A stretch of DNA of 48,488 bases from Labrys miyagiensis (GCF_030160835.1 NZ_BSPC01000076.1:1-48488); one strand, 5' to 3'; numbered from the stretch's first letter, positions 35,128-44,240 are shown. Made by a program: numbers and translations. The notes: generated from the sequence alone by a model not told the origin.

Positions 35128-35210
35128 TCCCCATCTCCCGTTGCACGCTTCGCGCTGTTCTAGGAGCCCGACCAGAAATCGCAGAAGAGTCGAGAAAGGC
35201 GCCGCTTCTG

Positions 35211-35295
35211 TCATGCCCGGGCTTGTCCCGGGCATCCAGACGCAACGCTTGCCAGCCTCTGTGCCGTGGATTGCCGGGACAAGCCCGGCAATGAC
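35211..35295. repeat. GCCCGGGCTTGTCCCGGG inverted repeat
   Basis: Left arm TCATGCCCGGGCTTGTCCCG and right arm CGGGACAAGCCCGGCAATGA are inverted. It is a common rhizobial intergenic form and shares the TCAT...ATGA ends with family C. It sits in the divergent region between the ABC operon and the kinase gene. Confidence 0.85.
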
Positions 35296-35376
35296 AAAAA
35301 GCTGAGGTTCCCGCGATTTTTCGGTCAGGCTCTATGTTCGCCAGCAAATCATAGTTCTTGCTCCGTGGCTAGATAG

Positions 35377-35397
35377 TTTGTTAACTTGCCTAACTAA
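35377..35397. promoter_or_regulatory. Candidate ROK-repressor operator
   Basis: TTTGTTA-N7-TAACTAA is an inverted repeat (six of seven positions symmetrical), like known ROK-family sites. It lies between the divergent ABC operon and the kinase-SIS pair, and a ROK gene is encoded at 37497-38705. Confidence 0.55.
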
Positions 35398-35449
35398 ATT
35401 AACGAGGTGACCCCGACGGGCCCTCCAGCGGCTGGAATGGCGTGAAGGC

Positions 35450-36355
35450 ATGAGCACAGAGATCATCGCGGGCATCGACATCGGCGGCACCAAGACCAGT
35501 GTGCTCATCCATAGCGCCGGGCGATCCATCGTTGACACCACCCTGCCGACCGACGCGTGGCGCGTGCGCGAGGTCGAGGCAGATGCGCGCTCCCTCGCCG
35601 GCCTGGTAACGCGGCTCTGCGCCGAGAAGGACGTGCCGGCGGCCGCTCTGGGCGCCACCGCCGTGGGTGCCCATGGCTGCGATACGGACGAGCAGTGCCG
35701 CGAATATCAGCAGGCGCTCGGCCAGCACCTGCCAGGCGTGGTCAGGGTGTTCAACGATTCCGAGCTGATGGCGCCCGCGGCTGGCTATGTCGGCGGCATC
35801 GGCGTCGTCGCCGGCACCGGCTCAATCGCCGTGGCGCGCACGGCCAAGGGCGAGATGCTGGTCGCCGGTGGCTGGGGCTGGATTCTCGGCGACGAAGGCA
35901 GCGCCCCGGCCCTGGTGCGCGAGGCCGCCAAGGCGGTCCGCGGCGCGCTCGACAACGGCCATCGCGACGATGGGCTGATCGATGCCCTGATGGCCGAGAT
36001 CGGTACCGACGACCCCACCATGCTCGGCCGCCTCCTCAACGACACGCGTAGCGCCGTGATCTGGGGCCGCTACGCCAATGCCGTGTTCCGCGCCGCCGAT
36101 GGCGGCTCACCCCTTGCCGTGATGGTCATCGCCGAGGGTGGCAAGGCGCTGGCGGCGCTGGTGGGCATCCTGATCCGGCGCGGGGCCGATGCCTCGAACG
36201 TGGTCGCCGGCGGCGGCGTCATCGTCGAGCAGCCCCGCCTGATGGACGCCTTCAAGCGCGGCATGGCCGAGATCTCGCCCACCAGCAATGTCGTGCTGCT
36301 ACGCGCCCCGCCCGTCACCGGCGCCCTGGTGCTGGCCGAGCGCGCCTTGCACTAG
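35450..36355 (+). CDS. BadF/BadG-type kinase, N-acetylglucosamine kinase-like
   Basis: 301 residues in the ASKHA superfamily. Phosphate-1 motif AGIDIGGTKTSV at the N-terminus; FNDSELMAPAAGYV and VAGTGSIAVARTA match the phosphate-2 and catalytic parts; GWGWILGDEGSAPALVREA is the GlcNAc-kinase-like lid; NVVAGGGVIVEQP is the adenosine motif. Members phosphorylate N-acetylglucosamine or glucosamine. GAAGG precedes the ATG. The SIS gene follows after 35 bases, so the two probably form an operon. Sugar preference not proven. Confidence 0.85.
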   Translation: MSTEIIAGIDIGGTKTSVLIHSAGRSIVDTTLPTDAWRVREVEADARSLAGLVTRLCAEKDVPAAALGATAVGAHGCDTDEQCREYQQALGQHLPGVVRVFNDSELMAPAAGYVGGIGVVAGTGSIAVARTAKGEMLVAGGWGWILGDEGSAPALVREAAKAVRGALDNGHRDDGLIDALMAEIGTDDPTMLGRLLNDTRSAVIWGRYANAVFRAADGGSPLAVMVIAEGGKALAALVGILIRRGADASNVVAGGGVIVEQPRLMDAFKRGMAEISPTSNVVLLRAPPVTGALVLAERALH

Positions 36356-36390
36356 CTCCGGCCCTTCATACTCAAACGGATGTTTCAGCC

Positions 36391-37431
36391 ATGACAAAAG
36401 ATGCCATGATGCGGCGGATCGGTTATCGCGAGGCGGTGGCCCGCCAGCCCGAGGCCCTGGAGACGACACGGGCTGCGGTCAGTGAGACGCTCAGGACGCT
36501 CGACCTCTCCACCTTCGAGGGCAAGGCCATCGGCCTTGCCGGCATTGGCGCCAGCTATCAGGCGGCGCTGGCCGGCGCGAGTTTCCTGCGCGCTCGCGGC
36601 CGCCGCGCCTTCGCTTTCTGCTCGACCGATCTCTACGAGGCCGTCGATGCCGCCGACGCCTTCGTCGCGCTCTCGGCCTCCGGGCAGAGCAAGGAGATCG
36701 CCGAGGTCATGCAGGCGCGCAGCCACCTGCCGCGCCTCGCCATCTGCCGCGGCACCGACAACCCGCTGGCCGCCATCACCGGCGCGGTGATCGGCACGCA
36801 GTCGGGCGACGACAACGGCGCCAGCTCCACCGGCTATACCAGCATGCTGCTCGCCATCGGCCAGCTGGCGGACCGCTTGGTCGGGGAGGCGCTCGACGCC
36901 CAGTGGGCCGACCTGCCTGGCACCATCGCGAAAGTGTTGGCGAGTTCGGGTGACCCGGCCAAGCAAGCCGCCGATCTCCTTGCCAGTCGCTCTTCCATCG
37001 ATCTCGTGGGCGCCGGCGCCGGCTTTGCCACCGCGGGCGAAGGCGCGATGCTGATCCGCGAGGCCGTGCGCATCCCTGCCGCCGGCTGGGACACGCTCAA
37101 CTACCTGCACGGGCCGATGGAATCGCAGGACGGGCGCACCGGCCTGATCGCCTTCGGCAATGGCCGCGAGGCGCAGATCGCCGTCGACGTCGCCGCCTTC
37201 GGCTGCCCTTCGGTATTGATCACCAACCGCACCGATATCGCCGCCACCGACAGGCTCGCGGTGATATCAGTGCCATCCGGCGGCAATGAGATCAGCGACG
37301 CCATCGTGCATATCGTAGCGGCGCAGCTAATCGTCGGCGAAATGCAGGACGCCGCAGGCCTCGCCGACATCACCTTCCGCTACCGCCAGACGGACACCAA
37401 GCTGAAGCCCTGGTCGCCGACGGAGGTGTAG
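36391..37431 (+). CDS. SIS-domain protein, amino-sugar isomerase/deaminase-like
   Basis: 346 residues with two SIS domains. Sugar-phosphate-binding motifs include GIGASYQAALAGASFL and LSASGQSKEIAEVMQ in the first, and LVGAGAGFATAGEGAMLIREAV with YLHGPMES in the second. This is the layout of AgaS/GlmS-like deaminases acting on amino-sugar 6-phosphates. It lacks a glutaminase domain. With the kinase it would take the phosphorylated amino sugar into central metabolism. No GlcNAc-6-P deacetylase gene is nearby. Confidence 0.85.
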   Translation: MTKDAMMRRIGYREAVARQPEALETTRAAVSETLRTLDLSTFEGKAIGLAGIGASYQAALAGASFLRARGRRAFAFCSTDLYEAVDAADAFVALSASGQSKEIAEVMQARSHLPRLAICRGTDNPLAAITGAVIGTQSGDDNGASSTGYTSMLLAIGQLADRLVGEALDAQWADLPGTIAKVLASSGDPAKQAADLLASRSSIDLVGAGAGFATAGEGAMLIREAVRIPAAGWDTLNYLHGPMESQDGRTGLIAFGNGREAQIAVDVAAFGCPSVLITNRTDIAATDRLAVISVPSGGNEISDAIVHIVAAQLIVGEMQDAAGLADITFRYRQTDTKLKPWSPTEV

Positions 37432-37460
37432 GGGGCGGCAGGGCGAGACGAGGCGGCTGA

Positions 37461-37500
37461 GGATAAAGCGCGCCTTCGAAGTCCCCTCGCCCCGTTCTAA
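37461..37500. repeat. Family-E half element beside the ROK gene stop
   Basis: GCGCGCCTTCGAAGTCCCCTCGCCCCG matches the left end of the element at 42424-42660. Only one arm is present and it abuts the ROK stop codon (37497-37499). Confidence 0.65.
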
Positions 37501-38705
37501 ACCGCCTCATCTCGCTCGGCCGCCCGCAACGACGGTAGCACCACCAGCGACCTGTTCGTCTCGCCCAGGATCAGCCCGAGCGCGTACTCGGCGGCCAGCC
37601 GCGTGGCGCCGAGCGCCGTCGCGCCGGGGCCGAGGGCGCTAACGGCGATGTCGGCGGCCCAGGTGAGTTCCCTGGCCACCCGCTGCACCTCCTTGAGCAC
37701 CAGCGGGTTCTGTCCGACGCCACCGCCGAGCACGATCAGGCCGGGATCGACCATGCCGATACAGGCGGCCACCAGACGGCCGATATCGGCGGCATGGCGC
37801 GCCACCCATTTCTGGGCACGGGGCAGCCCCTCCTCCGCCCAGGCAAAGAGTTCCTTGGCCGAGACGGGCGGCGGCCCCTCCTCTTCCGGCCAGTCCTCCG
37901 TGCAGCGGCGGATCAGCGCGTTTGAGCCGAGATAATGTTCGAGGCCCTCGCGCGTTGGGATCTCGGAGGAGGTCCAGGGAAAAGGCAGGCGCCCGATCTC
38001 GCCGGCAGCGCCGTTGAAGCCGCGGAACAGCCTGCCATTGATGACGATGCCGAGGCCAATGCGCACGCCGACCTGGAGATAGGCGAAGACATCATGGCTT
38101 TTCCCCGCACCGTAATGCAATTCGCCAAGAGCGGCGCAATTGACGTTGTTCTCGAGGATGACGGGCACCTCCAGCCAGTTCCTGAGCTGCTGCAGGATCG
38201 CCTCGGGACTGCGGCGCTTGTTCTGGCCGAGATGATGCTGCGAGACGATGCGCGGCACGGCGACGGCCACCGTGCGCGGGGAGCCATGCTTGTCGCCGAC
38301 AGCCAGCATGGCCGCCCGCGCCACGGATGCGATGACCTCGCCCACGCCCTCGATCGAGCCGCGCTGGCGGCGCGGGATCTGCTCCTCGATGGTGGCGAGC
38401 GGCAGGTCGTCCAGCGTATGCGCCACCGCCCTGACCTGCGCCTCACCGACATCGATTCCGACGGCATAGCCCGCCGCCGGCCCCAGCCCATAGATCACAG
38501 CCGTTCGCCCCAGGGCGCCCTTGTGCGAGCCGAAGGAAGCCACCAGCCCCATCGCGCTCAGCTCCGACACAGCCGCCGACATGGTGGGCTTGGACAGATC
38601 CAGTATGGCCCCCAGCTGCGGCCGGGTGATCGGCCCCCGCGTCGCCAGCAGGCGCAGCACGGCGCGGGAACTTTCGGTCAGGGTGGGAGGGCTCGGGATG
38701 TCCAT
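37497..38705 (-). CDS. ROK-family transcriptional repressor
   Basis: 402 residues. An N-terminal winged helix (RAVLRLLATRGPITRPQLG, then LSKPTMSAAVSELSAMGLV) is followed by the sugar-kinase-like ROK fold (YAVGIDVGEAQVRAV; ENNVNCAALGELHYG; GLGIVINGRLFRGFNGAAGEIG). The cysteine-rich zinc motif of many ROK proteins is not evident. It converges on the kinase-SIS pair and probably represses that operon and the ABC operon, with an amino sugar as inducer. The ATG at 38705 was chosen because the longer frame (to 38789) has no supporting motif; no strong ribosome-binding site is seen. Confidence 0.88.
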   Translation of the reverse strand: MDIPSPPTLTESSRAVLRLLATRGPITRPQLGAILDLSKPTMSAAVSELSAMGLVASFGSHKGALGRTAVIYGLGPAAGYAVGIDVGEAQVRAVAHTLDDLPLATIEEQIPRRQRGSIEGVGEVIASVARAAMLAVGDKHGSPRTVAVAVPRIVSQHHLGQNKRRSPEAILQQLRNWLEVPVILENNVNCAALGELHYGAGKSHDVFAYLQVGVRIGLGIVINGRLFRGFNGAAGEIGRLPFPWTSSEIPTREGLEHYLGSNALIRRCTEDWPEEEGPPPVSAKELFAWAEEGLPRAQKWVARHAADIGRLVAACIGMVDPGLIVLGGGVGQNPLVLKEVQRVARELTWAADIAVSALGPGATALGATRLAAEYALGLILGETNRSLVVLPSLRAAERDEAV

Positions 38706-38828
38706 GGTCGGAGTTTTAGAGCATGAGGCTGAAAAGACGATGCTGTTTTCTATGGGAATGGATGGGTCGTGGACTGCGAATATCTCCACGGCCCGCCTTG
38801 GGCCAGTATCCGATCAGAATGACGCGCG

Positions 38829-38936
38829 ACGTCATTCCGGCTGTAGCAAAGCGAAACGCCGGAATCCATGAACACCAACCTCAAAGGACAGTGTTCATGG
38901 ATTCCGGGTCTCCCTTCGGTCGCCCGGAATGACGAT
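38829..38936. repeat. family-C nested inverted repeat
   Basis: Second copy of the element at 1433-1563, with inner GGAATCCATGAACAC/GTGTTCATGGATTCC and outer GTCATTCCGG/CCGGAATGAC arms. It lies between the ROK gene and the end of the polyamine-linked block. Confidence 0.88.
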
Positions 38937-38972
38937 GCGCGTTGTTCTGATCGGATGTTGTCCAGCTGTCAC

Positions 38973-39323
38973 CTACCCCCGCCGATGCGCGCCCACCTTC
39001 ACCCTGCCCGGCAGGAAGCGCCGCTCCAGCACGGGCACCGCAAGCTGCGGGTCGCAACGGCCGCACATGAAGATGTCGAGGGCGATGTAGCCGGTCTCGG
39101 GCCAGGTGTGGATGCTGATGTGGGATTCGGCGAGGAGCGCCACGCCGGTGATGCCGCCGCCTTCGCCGAAGTGGTGCAGGTTCACCGTGAGAACGGTAGC
39201 GGCGCAGGCGGTGGCGGCTTCGCGCAGGGCTGCCTCGATTTCGGCCGGGTCCTCCGGCACGCGGCAATCCCAGAAATCGATGAGGAGATGCAGGCCGGGG
39301 GCGTAGGGCGCCGATACGGTCAT
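38973..39323 (-). CDS. speH: S-adenosylmethionine decarboxylase proenzyme
   Basis: Makes decarboxylated SAM, the aminopropyl donor for spermidine synthesis. The 116-residue proenzyme self-cleaves at Glu66-Ser67 in LLAESHISIHTWPE, where the Ser becomes the pyruvoyl group; His72 and the Cys of FMCGRC are the other catalytic residues. This is the short class of bacterial enzyme. Its start overlaps the stop of the upstream membrane gene (ATGA), so it is the last gene of that unit. It is functionally paired with the spermidine-synthase-like gene at 42707-44215. Confidence 0.93.
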   Translation of the reverse strand: MTVSAPYAPGLHLLIDFWDCRVPEDPAEIEAALREAATACAATVLTVNLHHFGEGGGITGVALLAESHISIHTWPETGYIALDIFMCGRCDPQLAVPVLERRFLPGRVKVGAHRRG

Positions 39324-40435
39324 GGCCGCCCCGGATTCCGCAGGAAGAGGATGCGCTTCCAATTGGTGTCCCTGGTCTGCATGCGCCAGATGAAGGCGTC
39401 GAGGATGTAATGGGTGGCCTGCGGCATGGCGAGCAGGGGCGCCAGCCAGATCAGATTGTCCGAGGTGCTCCAGGCGGGCAGGCCCTGGAAGGCGCCGAAC
39501 AGGCCGGCATGCTCGCGCCAGACGAAGCCGTCCCACAGCCCCTCCTCCAGGAAGGCCAGCAGGAAAAGCGCGCCGATATAGAAGGGCACCGCCTGCCAGC
39601 TGAACAGGCGGGCGATCCAGGGCGCCAGAAAGGAATTGCGCGTCAGGCCCTGCAATTGCGCCTGGTTGCGGCCATAGCCCCAGATCAGCGCGATATAGGG
39701 AATGCCGTGGGCGATGACATTGGTGGCGGTGAAGACCAGGTCGTTGTCGAACAGGATGATGCCGATGAACCAGGACGCGGCCGTACCCGCCAGCAGGAGA
39801 TTGTGCGGCAGGTTGAAGCCATGGCCGCCGCGCCAGAGCCAGATCTCCTTGGCGGCATAGGCGAGGAGGATGGCGGCATAGGCGGCGCCGGCGAGGCGGC
39901 TCAGCAGCGGCAGGTCGAGCTGCAGGAAATCGCCGTCGACGAACCAGTTGAACTGCCGGGCGTGGCAATGCCACCAGACCAGCGGATAGAGCGTGGCGCC
40001 ATAGATGGCTGCTTTGTCGAGGCGGCGGCAGAAGGCCGGCAGGCTGCGCTCGCGCCGGCCATAGATCATCATGAACCCATATTGCTGCCGCACGAAATGG
40101 AAGACGGCGGCATAGGCGAGCACGCGCCAGAACACCAGGGCGCCGCACCAATAGAGCATTGAGCCGCCAAGCCAGGCGAGGAGCGGCGTCAGCGTATAGA
40201 GCAACGGCCGGGCGCCGAGCTCGGCGCGGTCGAGATAGGTGCGGAACAGCGTCGAATAGACGTGGCTGACATCGACGCCCACCACCAGCACCAGCCAGAG
40301 CCCGGCGGGGATCTCAGCCGGCGCCCGGCCGAGCAGCGGCCAGGCCAGCGCCGCGAGCGTGACGAGAAGCGCCGGCGCCAAGATGAAGCCGAGATCGAAG
40401 CGGGCCGAGAAGATCCAGGGCTGGGTGGGAGGCAT
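39320..40435 (-). CDS. Polytopic membrane protein with intramembrane histidines, unknown function
   Basis: 371 residues with about nine or ten hydrophobic segments and no signal peptide. I do not recognise the family by name. Histidines occur at similar depth in several helices: His58 (VDVSHVYSTLF), His113 (VFHFVRQQYG), His243 (NVIAHGIPYIALIWGYGRNQ) and His342 (PQATHYILDAF); others at 156, 158, 205 and 211 lie in loops. Such a set could bind a metal, as in integral-membrane oxygenases and desaturases, but that is inference from composition. Translation is coupled to speH. A repeat-filled gap separates it from the FAD oxidoreductase gene. Confidence 0.65.
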   Translation of the reverse strand: MPPTQPWIFSARFDLGFILAPALLVTLAALAWPLLGRAPAEIPAGLWLVLVVGVDVSHVYSTLFRTYLDRAELGARPLLYTLTPLLAWLGGSMLYWCGALVFWRVLAYAAVFHFVRQQYGFMMIYGRRERSLPAFCRRLDKAAIYGATLYPLVWWHCHARQFNWFVDGDFLQLDLPLLSRLAGAAYAAILLAYAAKEIWLWRGGHGFNLPHNLLLAGTAASWFIGIILFDNDLVFTATNVIAHGIPYIALIWGYGRNQAQLQGLTRNSFLAPWIARLFSWQAVPFYIGALFLLAFLEEGLWDGFVWREHAGLFGAFQGLPAWSTSDNLIWLAPLLAMPQATHYILDAFIWRMQTRDTNWKRILFLRNPGRP

Positions 40436-40470
40436 GGGGTTAGCGGGGAAAGAGTGAGGAGTAAGGCGCT

Positions 40471-40690
40471 ACGCGAGCCTCCCCCACGAAGCTGGGGGAG
40501 GTGGCACGACGAAGTCGTGACGGAGGGGGTGTGGCCCGACGGGCTCGACCTGAACGAGAAAACTTGAGTCTCTTCCAATGAATGCTCTGAGCCATCTCCG
40601 GTATCGCTGAACTAGTGGACCACACCCCCTCCGAGCCGGCTTCGCCGGCCCACCTCCCCCAGCTTCGTGGGGGAGGCTCACGCCGCGCTC
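40471..40690. repeat. family-D paired inverted repeat
   Basis: Left unit: GCCTCCCCCACGAAGCTGGG with AGGTGGCACGACGAAGTCGTG; right unit: CACCTCCCCCAGCTTCGTGG in reverse orientation. Outer CGGAGGGGGTGTGG and CCACACCCCCTCCG also pair. The unit fills the gap between two genes of the polyamine-linked block. Confidence 0.88.
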
Positions 40691-40720
40691 TATTCTCGAG
40701 CCCCCTCATCATCTCCCCCC

Positions 40721-42358
40721 TCACAGCACCGTCTCAAACCCATGCCCAGCATAAGCCATGGCGTTCTCCGCCGCACGCACGCCATGCGTATAGGCCTCCT
40801 CGAAGATCGAGATGCCGCTCATGTCGGAATGGGCGGTGAAGAGCGGCGGCTTCTGTGCCAGGCTCCTTCGGCGCTGCTCGCCCCAGATGAAGCCGGGCTC
40901 GGGGCGGATCATGGCGTGGCCCCAGACCCAGACGTCGCAGCGCTCGACATGGCCGTCAAGCTCGGGATGCACGGCCAGCAGCTCCTTCAGGAAGATCGCC
41001 TGCCAATCCTCCAGCCGCCGGGCCAGCGCCCCGCGGCGGGCATCCTCGGGCGGCAAATGGCTGATCGGCCAGTAATAGGTCAGCACGGTGGCGAGCGGGC
41101 GCATCTGCGTGGCCTGGTGGGTCGCCACCACATAGCCGAGCAGGGAACTGTCGAAGATCACATTGTCCCAGCTGAGCTCGGCGCCGAGGCCCGCCGGCAT
41201 GGCGCTCAGCGTGATGTTGGCCACCACCCAGGGCGCGTAGCTGAAGCCGGTCGCGAGCGCGGGATCGCCCGTGAGGCGCGCCGTGACGAAATGCGGCGTC
41301 GCCAGGATCGCGGCCTTCGCCTGCAGGCGGTAGACCTTGTCGGCGGCGGCATCCCAGACATCGAGGACGACACCGTCATCCCGGGTCTCGACATGGAAGG
41401 CGAGCTGGCGGATGCGCACCTTGTCGCCCAGCGCGGCTGCCAGGCGATGGGCGAGATAGCCATTGCCCTCGGGCCAGGTCACCAGGCCCTGGTCGTCGGC
41501 ATCGGCGGCGCGGCCATTGCGCGCGGCGAAATAATGGATGCCGGCCCAGGCCGAGACATGCTGCGCCTCCGTGCCATAATCGTCGCGGCAGCCATAATTG
41601 ATGTACCAGGCGAGGTTGGGCGAGCGGTAGCCCTCGCGCTGCAGCCACTGCGTCATGGTGATGGCGTCGAGCGCCGTGAGGTCGGCGTCCTGCGAGGAGA
41701 GGTCGATCGGGATCGCGAAGGCGCGCTTGCCGTCGCTGCCGATGCGCTGGCGGAAGGCGGCCATGGCGGCGAAGAAGCGTCTATACTCGGCCTCCTCGTC
41801 AGGCGTGACGCCGATGGCGGGCACCAGGCCCTCCTGCCAGCGGCCATAGCGGTAGAGCCGCTCCTGCGGGTCGGCGCAGAGGGCGTATTCGTCATAGACG
41901 GGCGCGCCATTGGCGCCATAGCCGGTGATGATGTTGAGATCCTCGAACAGCGCGCGCACGGCCCTGGCCTCCTGCGTCAGCAGCGGCACGTAATGGGCGC
42001 CCCAGGGATAGGCAGAGACGGCATTGCGCCCGCTCGCGGCATTGCCGCCGGGCGCGGCCTCGAGATCGAGCAGCAGGAAATCGTCGAAGCCGGCCTTGGC
42101 GAGACGATAACCGGCGCCGAGCCCGGCCATGCCGCCGCCGACGATGACGAGGCCGGCGGAACGGGTTTCGCTGGGGGGCGGGAAGCCGCCGGAGCGCAGG
42201 CGGTGGCCGATGGCGGAGGAGGCGCCGACGAGGGTGCCGGGGACGGCGGGCGGGGTGGCGGCGGCGGGGCCGGCGAACTTCTCGACGCCGAGGAGGCCGG
42301 CACCGGCGAGACCGGCCGCGCCGAGGGCGAGGAACTGCTTGCGGGTGATGCGGGTCAT
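40721..42358 (-). CDS. Exported FAD-dependent amine-oxidase-like oxidoreductase
   Basis: 545 residues. The N-terminus (MTRITRKQFLALGAAGLAGA) resembles a Tat signal with Arg-Lys in place of the Arg pair. Then comes the FAD-binding Rossmann motif VIVGGGMAGLGAGYRLAKAG, with an acidic residue after the second strand (LLDLEAAPGG), and the C-terminus has a second FAD contact region (SGISIFEEAYTHGVRAAENA). This is the amine-oxidase/phytoene-desaturase superfamily. Its neighbours suggest a polyamine or a derivative as substrate. The longer ATG at 42418 is possible. A repeat gap isolates it from the upstream spermidine synthase gene. Confidence 0.78.
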   Translation of the reverse strand: MTRITRKQFLALGAAGLAGAGLLGVEKFAGPAAATPPAVPGTLVGASSAIGHRLRSGGFPPPSETRSAGLVIVGGGMAGLGAGYRLAKAGFDDFLLLDLEAAPGGNAASGRNAVSAYPWGAHYVPLLTQEARAVRALFEDLNIITGYGANGAPVYDEYALCADPQERLYRYGRWQEGLVPAIGVTPDEEAEYRRFFAAMAAFRQRIGSDGKRAFAIPIDLSSQDADLTALDAITMTQWLQREGYRSPNLAWYINYGCRDDYGTEAQHVSAWAGIHYFAARNGRAADADDQGLVTWPEGNGYLAHRLAAALGDKVRIRQLAFHVETRDDGVVLDVWDAAADKVYRLQAKAAILATPHFVTARLTGDPALATGFSYAPWVVANITLSAMPAGLGAELSWDNVIFDSSLLGYVVATHQATQMRPLATVLTYYWPISHLPPEDARRGALARRLEDWQAIFLKELLAVHPELDGHVERCDVWVWGHAMIRPEPGFIWGEQRRRSLAQKPPLFTAHSDMSGISIFEEAYTHGVRAAENAMAYAGHGFETVL

Positions 42359-42423
42359 GAGGAAGGCCCACGCGAAGAAGAGGCGCAAAGACTTCGGTTG
42401 GGCGAGATGAGGCGTCATGGAAT

Positions 42424-42660
42424 GGAGCGCGCCGTCGAAGTCCCCTCGCCCCGTTTACGGGGAGAGGATAGAGGTGAGGGGCTGCGCAACATCGGCAGTA
42501 TTATTTTTCTTAGCTTGCCCAATAACTTACAATAGATCAAACGTGGCTCTCCGGATCGGAGGGCCTTAGAGAACCTTAATCCCAAAACTCTGCGCAGCCC
42601 CTCACCTCTATCCTCTCCCCGCAAGGGCGGGGCGAGGGGGCGCCACCGGCGCGCTCTATC
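42424..42660. repeat. family-E inverted repeat pair
   Basis: Left unit GTCCCCTCGCCCCGTTTACG with GAGAGGATAGAGGTGAGGGG; right unit CCCCTCACCTCTATCCTCTC with CGGGGCGAGGGGGCG. The central 80 bases are AT-rich. It lies between the spermidine synthase and FAD oxidoreductase genes. Confidence 0.88.
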
Positions 42661-42706
42661 CTCATGCGGCTCATCTCGCCCAGCGGAAGCTCTCGCTCTC
42701 CCCTGT

Positions 42707-44215
42707 TCAATAAATAAGGTAATCGCCCCACTCCTCATCGAAATAGCGCACGAGCGGCTGGTCATCGAGGCGCTGGATGGCGGTCGGGATGTGCGACATG
42801 TCGGGCGGGAACTGGAACATCGCCCTCATGGTCGGCAGGTCCAGGAAGCGCAGGCCTTCCGGCAGCCTGTCCGGCGGATGATAGGGCGAGAGCGAGCCGA
42901 TGATGAAGCCCCACTCGCCGAAGGAAGGCACGAAGAGGTGGTAGGCCGCCGTCTGATAGCCCGCCGCTTCCAGCGTGTTGTCGACGCACCAGAAGGATTT
43001 GCGCGCCACCAGCGGCGAGGTGCTCTGGATCACCACGATGCTGTCGTCCTTCACCGCCGATTTCAGGAGGCGATAGAAGGTGAGCGAATAGAGCTTGCCG
43101 ATCGAGAAATTGGAGGGGTCCGGCAGGTCGATGATCACCGCATCGTAGCGCTCGTCCGCCGGCTTCTGCTCGCGTAGCCAGAGGAAGGCGTCGGCATTGA
43201 TGAGGGTGAGCTTGGGCGAATGCAGCGAATCCTGGTTGAGGCTGGTGAGGAGCTCGTTGGAGGAGAACAGCCTGGTCATGGCCGGGTCGAGATCGACCAT
43301 GGTGACATGCTCAACCGCCGGATATTTCAGCACCTCGCGCAGCGCCAACCCGTCGCCGCCGCCAATGATCAGCACCTTGCGGGGGTCCCTCAGGGCGCTC
43401 AGCACCGGGTGCACCAGAGCCTCGTGGTAGCGGTATTCGTCGAGCGAGGAGAATTGCAGATTGGAGTTGAGGAAGAGGCGGATGTCCTTCTGCTGGCGGG
43501 TGACGACAATGCGCTGATAGGGCGTCGATTCCGCGAAGATGACGGAGCCGGGATAGATACTGGCCTCGGAGATCGACTGGATGCGCTCGGACCAGACGAA
43601 GCCGGCGGCAAGCCCCGCCAGCACCAGGAAGGCCACCAGCTTGTGGGCGCCGCGCCGGGGGATGTCGCTTTTTATTGCATAGAGCACCCAGATCGCCACC
43701 AGCGTGTTGAGGATGCCGAACAGGAAGGCCGAGCGGATCAGGCCAAGATAAGGCACCAGCACCAGCGGGAAAAGCAGCGAGGCGAACAGCGCGCCGACAT
43801 AGTCGAAGGTGAAGACCTTGGAGACGAGGTCCTTGAAGACGAGCCGGCCTTCGAGGATGCGCAGCAGCAGCGGGATCTCGATGCCGACCAGGATGCCGAT
43901 CACCCCGACCAGGAAATAGAGCCAGACGCGGAAGGAGGCGACATGGTCGAACAGCACGAAGAGCAGCGCCGCCGAACTGCCGCCGACGGCCCCGACCAGC
44001 AGCTCGACGCGCACGAAAGTGCCGAGCAGGTTGCGCTCGATATAGCGCGACAGCCAGGATCCCACGCCCATGGCGAAGAGATAGCTGCCGATGATGGTGG
44101 AGAACTGCGTGACGGAATCGCCGAGGAGATAGCTCGCGAGGGTTCCCGCGATCAGCTCATAGACCAGCCCGCAGGTGGCGATCACGAAGGCTGAGAAGAG
44201 GAGGAGGATTTCCAA
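42707..44215 (-). CDS. Membrane-anchored spermidine synthase-like protein
   Basis: 502 residues. The first 215 or so form about seven membrane helices (ILLLFSAFVIATCGLVYELI; SYLFAMGVGSWLSRY; WLYFLVGVIGILVGIEIPLL). The C-terminal part is an aminopropyltransferase domain: dcSAM-binding motif VLIIGGGDGLALREVL, acidic residue in VTMVDLDPAM, and the active-site loop DLPDPSNFSIGKLYSLTFY. The enzyme class transfers an aminopropyl group from decarboxylated SAM to an amine, releasing MTA; here this would happen at the membrane. A TTG start at 44215 is preceded by AGGA; no ATG is nearer. Confidence 0.85.
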   Translation of the reverse strand: MEILLLFSAFVIATCGLVYELIAGTLASYLLGDSVTQFSTIIGSYLFAMGVGSWLSRYIERNLLGTFVRVELLVGAVGGSSAALLFVLFDHVASFRVWLYFLVGVIGILVGIEIPLLLRILEGRLVFKDLVSKVFTFDYVGALFASLLFPLVLVPYLGLIRSAFLFGILNTLVAIWVLYAIKSDIPRRGAHKLVAFLVLAGLAAGFVWSERIQSISEASIYPGSVIFAESTPYQRIVVTRQQKDIRLFLNSNLQFSSLDEYRYHEALVHPVLSALRDPRKVLIIGGGDGLALREVLKYPAVEHVTMVDLDPAMTRLFSSNELLTSLNQDSLHSPKLTLINADAFLWLREQKPADERYDAVIIDLPDPSNFSIGKLYSLTFYRLLKSAVKDDSIVVIQSTSPLVARKSFWCVDNTLEAAGYQTAAYHLFVPSFGEWGFIIGSLSPYHPPDRLPEGLRFLDLPTMRAMFQFPPDMSHIPTAIQRLDDQPLVRYFDEEWGDYLIY

Positions 44216-44240
44216 AGGAGAGTCCTGGGGGAGTGAGGCG

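Noticed and set aside
33343-35163. 606-codon plus-strand frame opposite the ABC permease and binding-protein genes
   Set aside because: Antisense shadow with low-complexity Glu/Asp/His/Arg composition; the minus-strand genes carry clear family motifs.
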